A stretch of 64,000 bases of DNA from Duganella aquatilis (lineage in GTDB: Bacteria; Pseudomonadota; Gammaproteobacteria; Burkholderiales; Burkholderiaceae_D), in NCBI RefSeq assembly GCF_009674565.1, contig NZ_WKJL01000011.1, forward strand, positions 1 through 64,000, given 5' to 3'. The notes under the pieces were generated by a model. The model was not told the origin of the DNA. It searched no databases and worked only from the letters and a program-made list of their open reading frames with translations. A program made the position numbers and the translations under genes. Positions 62,037 through 64,000 of this stretch are shown here, in pieces (position 1 is the stretch's first letter; the number at the start of each line of letters is the position of its first letter).

Positions 62037-63848
62037 GTGACCGCCCTGTTCGCGCAAAAACAACTGTTTTCCGCGTCCCGGCCGGTCTGGTGGGCCGGCG
62101 TGCTATTGTCGCTCGGAGTAGGCGGGCTGTTCTATCTGGCGGCCGACCGCACCATCGAATACGACGCCGGCGAGCGCTTCCTGCACCAGGCGCAAAACGC
62201 CCAGTACAACATCAATTCCCGGCTGAACGCCTACACCGACGTGCTGCGCGGCACCGCCAGCTTCTTCCACGCCGCCGAACAGGTCGACCGCGCCAGCTTC
62301 CACCGCTACGTGCAGGGCCTGAACATCGCCAGCCAGTTCCCGGCGCTGGACAATATCAACTACGCCCGCTATGTGACCGACGCCCAGCGCGACGCCTTCG
62401 AGCACAGCATGGACAGCGCGGCCGACGACGCGCTCGGCTATCCCGGCCAGTTCCAGGTCACGCCGGCGGAGCGCCACGCCGAATACTGGGTGCTGACCAT
62501 GATCGAACCGCTGGCGCCGTTCCGCGAAAAAATCGGCCGCGACATCGGCTGCCGCGGCCCGGTGGCGCGCGCGCTGCGGCAGGGCCGCGACAGCGGCGAG
62601 CTCAGCGCCTCCGGCATGCCGATCGACAGCGCCCACCAGCCGCAGGGCTCCGGGCTGGCGCTGCGGCTGCCGGTGTACCGCACCGGCCAGCCGCTGGACA
62701 CGCTGGCGCAGCGCCGCGCCGCCTACGTCGGCTCGGTCGGCATCGGCTTCAACGTGCCGCGCCTGGTACAGGCGGCGCTGGAGCAGATGCAGGTGCGCGA
62801 CACCCGCTTGCTGCTGCTCGACAGCGGCGACGCCAGCGGCGCCGTCCAGCCGCCGGCGCAGCTGTTCGACAGCAAGCCCGAGAGTCCGGTGCTGCGGCCC
62901 AACGAACTGTTCAGCGTGGCGCTGCCCATCGATTTCCACCACCGCCACTGGAGCGCGCACTTCAGCGCCCCTAAGGCCAACTGGTTCAGCCGCTTCGACA
63001 CCTGGCTGCCGTGGCTGGCGATGCTGTGCGGCTTCACCGGCTCGCTGCTGTTCTACCTCCTGTTCCATACGCTGTCGTCGTCGCGCATGCGGGCGCTCAA
63101 GATGGCCAAGGAAATGACGCGCGAGCTGCGCGCCAGCCAGGCGCGGCTGCAGCAGTCGCACCACAAGCTGCGCCGCCTGGCCGCGCACTCGGACAAGATC
63201 AAGGAAGAGGAACGCAAGCGCATCGCCCGCGAGATCCACGACGACCTGGGCCAGAACCTGCTGGTGCTGCGCATCGACGTCGACCTGCTGACCACCCGCA
63301 CGCGCCATCGCCACCCGCGCCTGCACACGCGCGCGCAACGCATGCTGAGCCAGATCGACAGCAGCATCAAGAGCGTGCGCCACATCATCAACGACCTGCG
63401 CCCGACGGTGCTGGACCTGGGCCTGAACGCGGCGGTGGAATGGCAGATCGCGCAGTTCCGCACGCGCTCCGGCATGATGTGCGAACTGATCGACCACGAT
63501 ACCGAGATCCGCATCGACGACCGGCGCGCCACCGCCTTCTTCCGCGTGCTGCAGGAGTCGTTGAGCAACATCCTGCAGCACGCCCACGCCAGCCTGGTGC
63601 GGGTGGAGCTGCGCCAGAGCGGCGGCATGCTGTGCATGACCATCACCGACAACGGCATCGGCGTGCGCGACAGCAGCCGCAACAAGGTGGGCTCGTTCGG
63701 CCTGGTCGGCATCGAGGAACGCATCAGCCTGCTGGGCGGCACCTGCGCGATCAGCGGCAGCCCGAACGGCGGCACCACGGTGGCGATCGCGGTGCCGGTG
63801 GCCGACAGCGCCACGCGCCACGCAACTTTCCTTGCAAACATTGATTAA
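62037..63848 (+). CDS. CHASE-domain sensor histidine kinase (HisKA_3/NarL type)
   Basis: 603 aa. N-terminal helix, a periplasmic CHASE domain (FPALDNINYARYV typical), a second membrane helix near residue 330 (WLPWLAMLCGFTGSLLFYLL), then a HisKA_3 domain with His401 in REIHDDLGQ and an ATPase domain (VLQESLSNILQHAHA, DNGIGV). Would phosphorylate a LuxR-type response regulator; none is in view. Start at the GTG at 62037 with AAGGA 6 nt upstream; an in-frame TTG at 62022 has no such site. Confidence 0.9.
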   Translation: MTALFAQKQLFSASRPVWWAGVLLSLGVGGLFYLAADRTIEYDAGERFLHQAQNAQYNINSRLNAYTDVLRGTASFFHAAEQVDRASFHRYVQGLNIASQFPALDNINYARYVTDAQRDAFEHSMDSAADDALGYPGQFQVTPAERHAEYWVLTMIEPLAPFREKIGRDIGCRGPVARALRQGRDSGELSASGMPIDSAHQPQGSGLALRLPVYRTGQPLDTLAQRRAAYVGSVGIGFNVPRLVQAALEQMQVRDTRLLLLDSGDASGAVQPPAQLFDSKPESPVLRPNELFSVALPIDFHHRHWSAHFSAPKANWFSRFDTWLPWLAMLCGFTGSLLFYLLFHTLSSSRMRALKMAKEMTRELRASQARLQQSHHKLRRLAAHSDKIKEEERKRIAREIHDDLGQNLLVLRIDVDLLTTRTRHRHPRLHTRAQRMLSQIDSSIKSVRHIINDLRPTVLDLGLNAAVEWQIAQFRTRSGMMCELIDHDTEIRIDDRRATAFFRVLQESLSNILQHAHASLVRVELRQSGGMLCMTITDNGIGVRDSSRNKVGSFGLVGIEERISLLGGTCAISGSPNGGTTVAIAVPVADSATRHATFLANID

Positions 63849-63882
63849 TCTCAAGAGTCGGCGGTCGCCGGCGGTCAGAATC

Positions 63883-63904
63883 AAAGGCGTTCTCAGCCTT
63901 TTTC
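63883..63904 (+). terminator. Weak terminator after the histidine kinase gene
   Basis: AAAGGC and GCCTTT form a 6-bp stem around 7 nt with two further T. Lies 34 nt after the stop, 32 nt before the next start. Confidence 0.5.
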
Positions 63905-63935
63905 AACCCGCATCAATACCGCCAAGGAGATTCTG

Positions 63936-64000
63936 ATGAATGCCCAAACAATGCACGCCATCGCCGCCCTCGACCTGGAACCGATCAAAGTCAAACTGAT
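63936..64000 (+). CDS. Start of a gene cut by the window edge
   Basis: ATG with AAGGAG 6 nt upstream; the reading begins MNAQTMHAIAALDLEPIKVK and runs off the right edge after 21 codons. The start resembles conserved hypothetical proteins with a glycine-rich-domain-like fold that begin similarly (from memory, low certainty). It follows the kinase gene in the same direction. Confidence 0.5.
   Translation, partial: MNAQTMHAIAALDLEPIKVKL

Overview
The window reads as a chromosomal segment of a high-GC betaproteobacterium, most likely Oxalobacteraceae (Massilia/Duganella/Janthinobacterium type). This rests on the rpsP-rimM-trmD-rplS order, a DUF3579 gene, a CobD/CbiB-type gene, an acyl-CoA dehydrogenase beside etfAB, and a large chitin/N-acetylglucosamine locus with Xanthomonas/Caulobacter-type TonB receptors. 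The family assignment is inference. I saw no rRNA, tRNA, CRISPR array, prophage or complete insertion sequence.

Layout. 1-3.1 kb: ExeA/GspA-like ATPase, two coupled small genes (one exported), and an exported GIN-domain protein with alternating GPG/GSG turns, followed by a long perfect inverted repeat. 3.2-21.5 kb: the chitin/GlcNAc locus. A ten-gene operon encodes GlcNAc kinase, GntR regulator, NagA, SIS-type deaminase, sugar ABC transporter parts, cytoplasmic GH3 hexosaminidase, AmpG-like MFS protein and ABC ATPase. It is followed by an exported repeat-type protein, a secreted GH18 chitinase, a second GntR regulator, a TonB receptor and a cupin/JmjC-like protein. 21.5-25.7 kb: dehydrogenase/LysR pair, thioredoxin-reductase-like flavoprotein with an Rrf2 regulator, GH26 mannanase. 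25.7-34.4 kb: M16 peptidase and mostly housekeeping genes, then small envelope proteins and a lone HicB-like protein. 34.4-40.7 kb: ketopantoate-reductase-like protein, proline dehydrogenase, acyl-CoA dehydrogenase, etfBA, TusA-like protein. 40.9-49.8 kb: alaS, LuxR-type regulator, siderophore-type TonB receptor, glycerophosphodiesterase, M48 protease, CoA-transferase. 49.8-57.5 kb: three small genes, two LysR regulators with an alcohol dehydrogenase and an MFS efflux protein, and a PAS-GGDEF-EAL protein. 57.5-64 kb: a compact operon of a J-domain protein plus three unrecognised proteins, glnS, a CHASE histidine kinase, and the start of one more gene.

How it works together. The secreted chitinase releases oligosaccharides, the TonB receptor takes them across the outer membrane and the ABC transporter across the inner membrane. 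The GH3 enzyme cuts them to GlcNAc in the cytoplasm, and the kinase, NagA and the SIS deaminase deliver fructose-6-phosphate. Three tandem TGGTA-type boxes with an 11-nt period lie before the kinase operon, before the second GntR gene and before the TonB receptor gene, so one regulator may control the whole route.

The least explained parts are the J-domain operon (57.5-60 kb), the GIN-repeat protein, the two dispersed inverted repeats placed right behind stop codons, and the small-gene cluster at 49.8-50.6 kb. All calls come from reading the sequence; no search was run.
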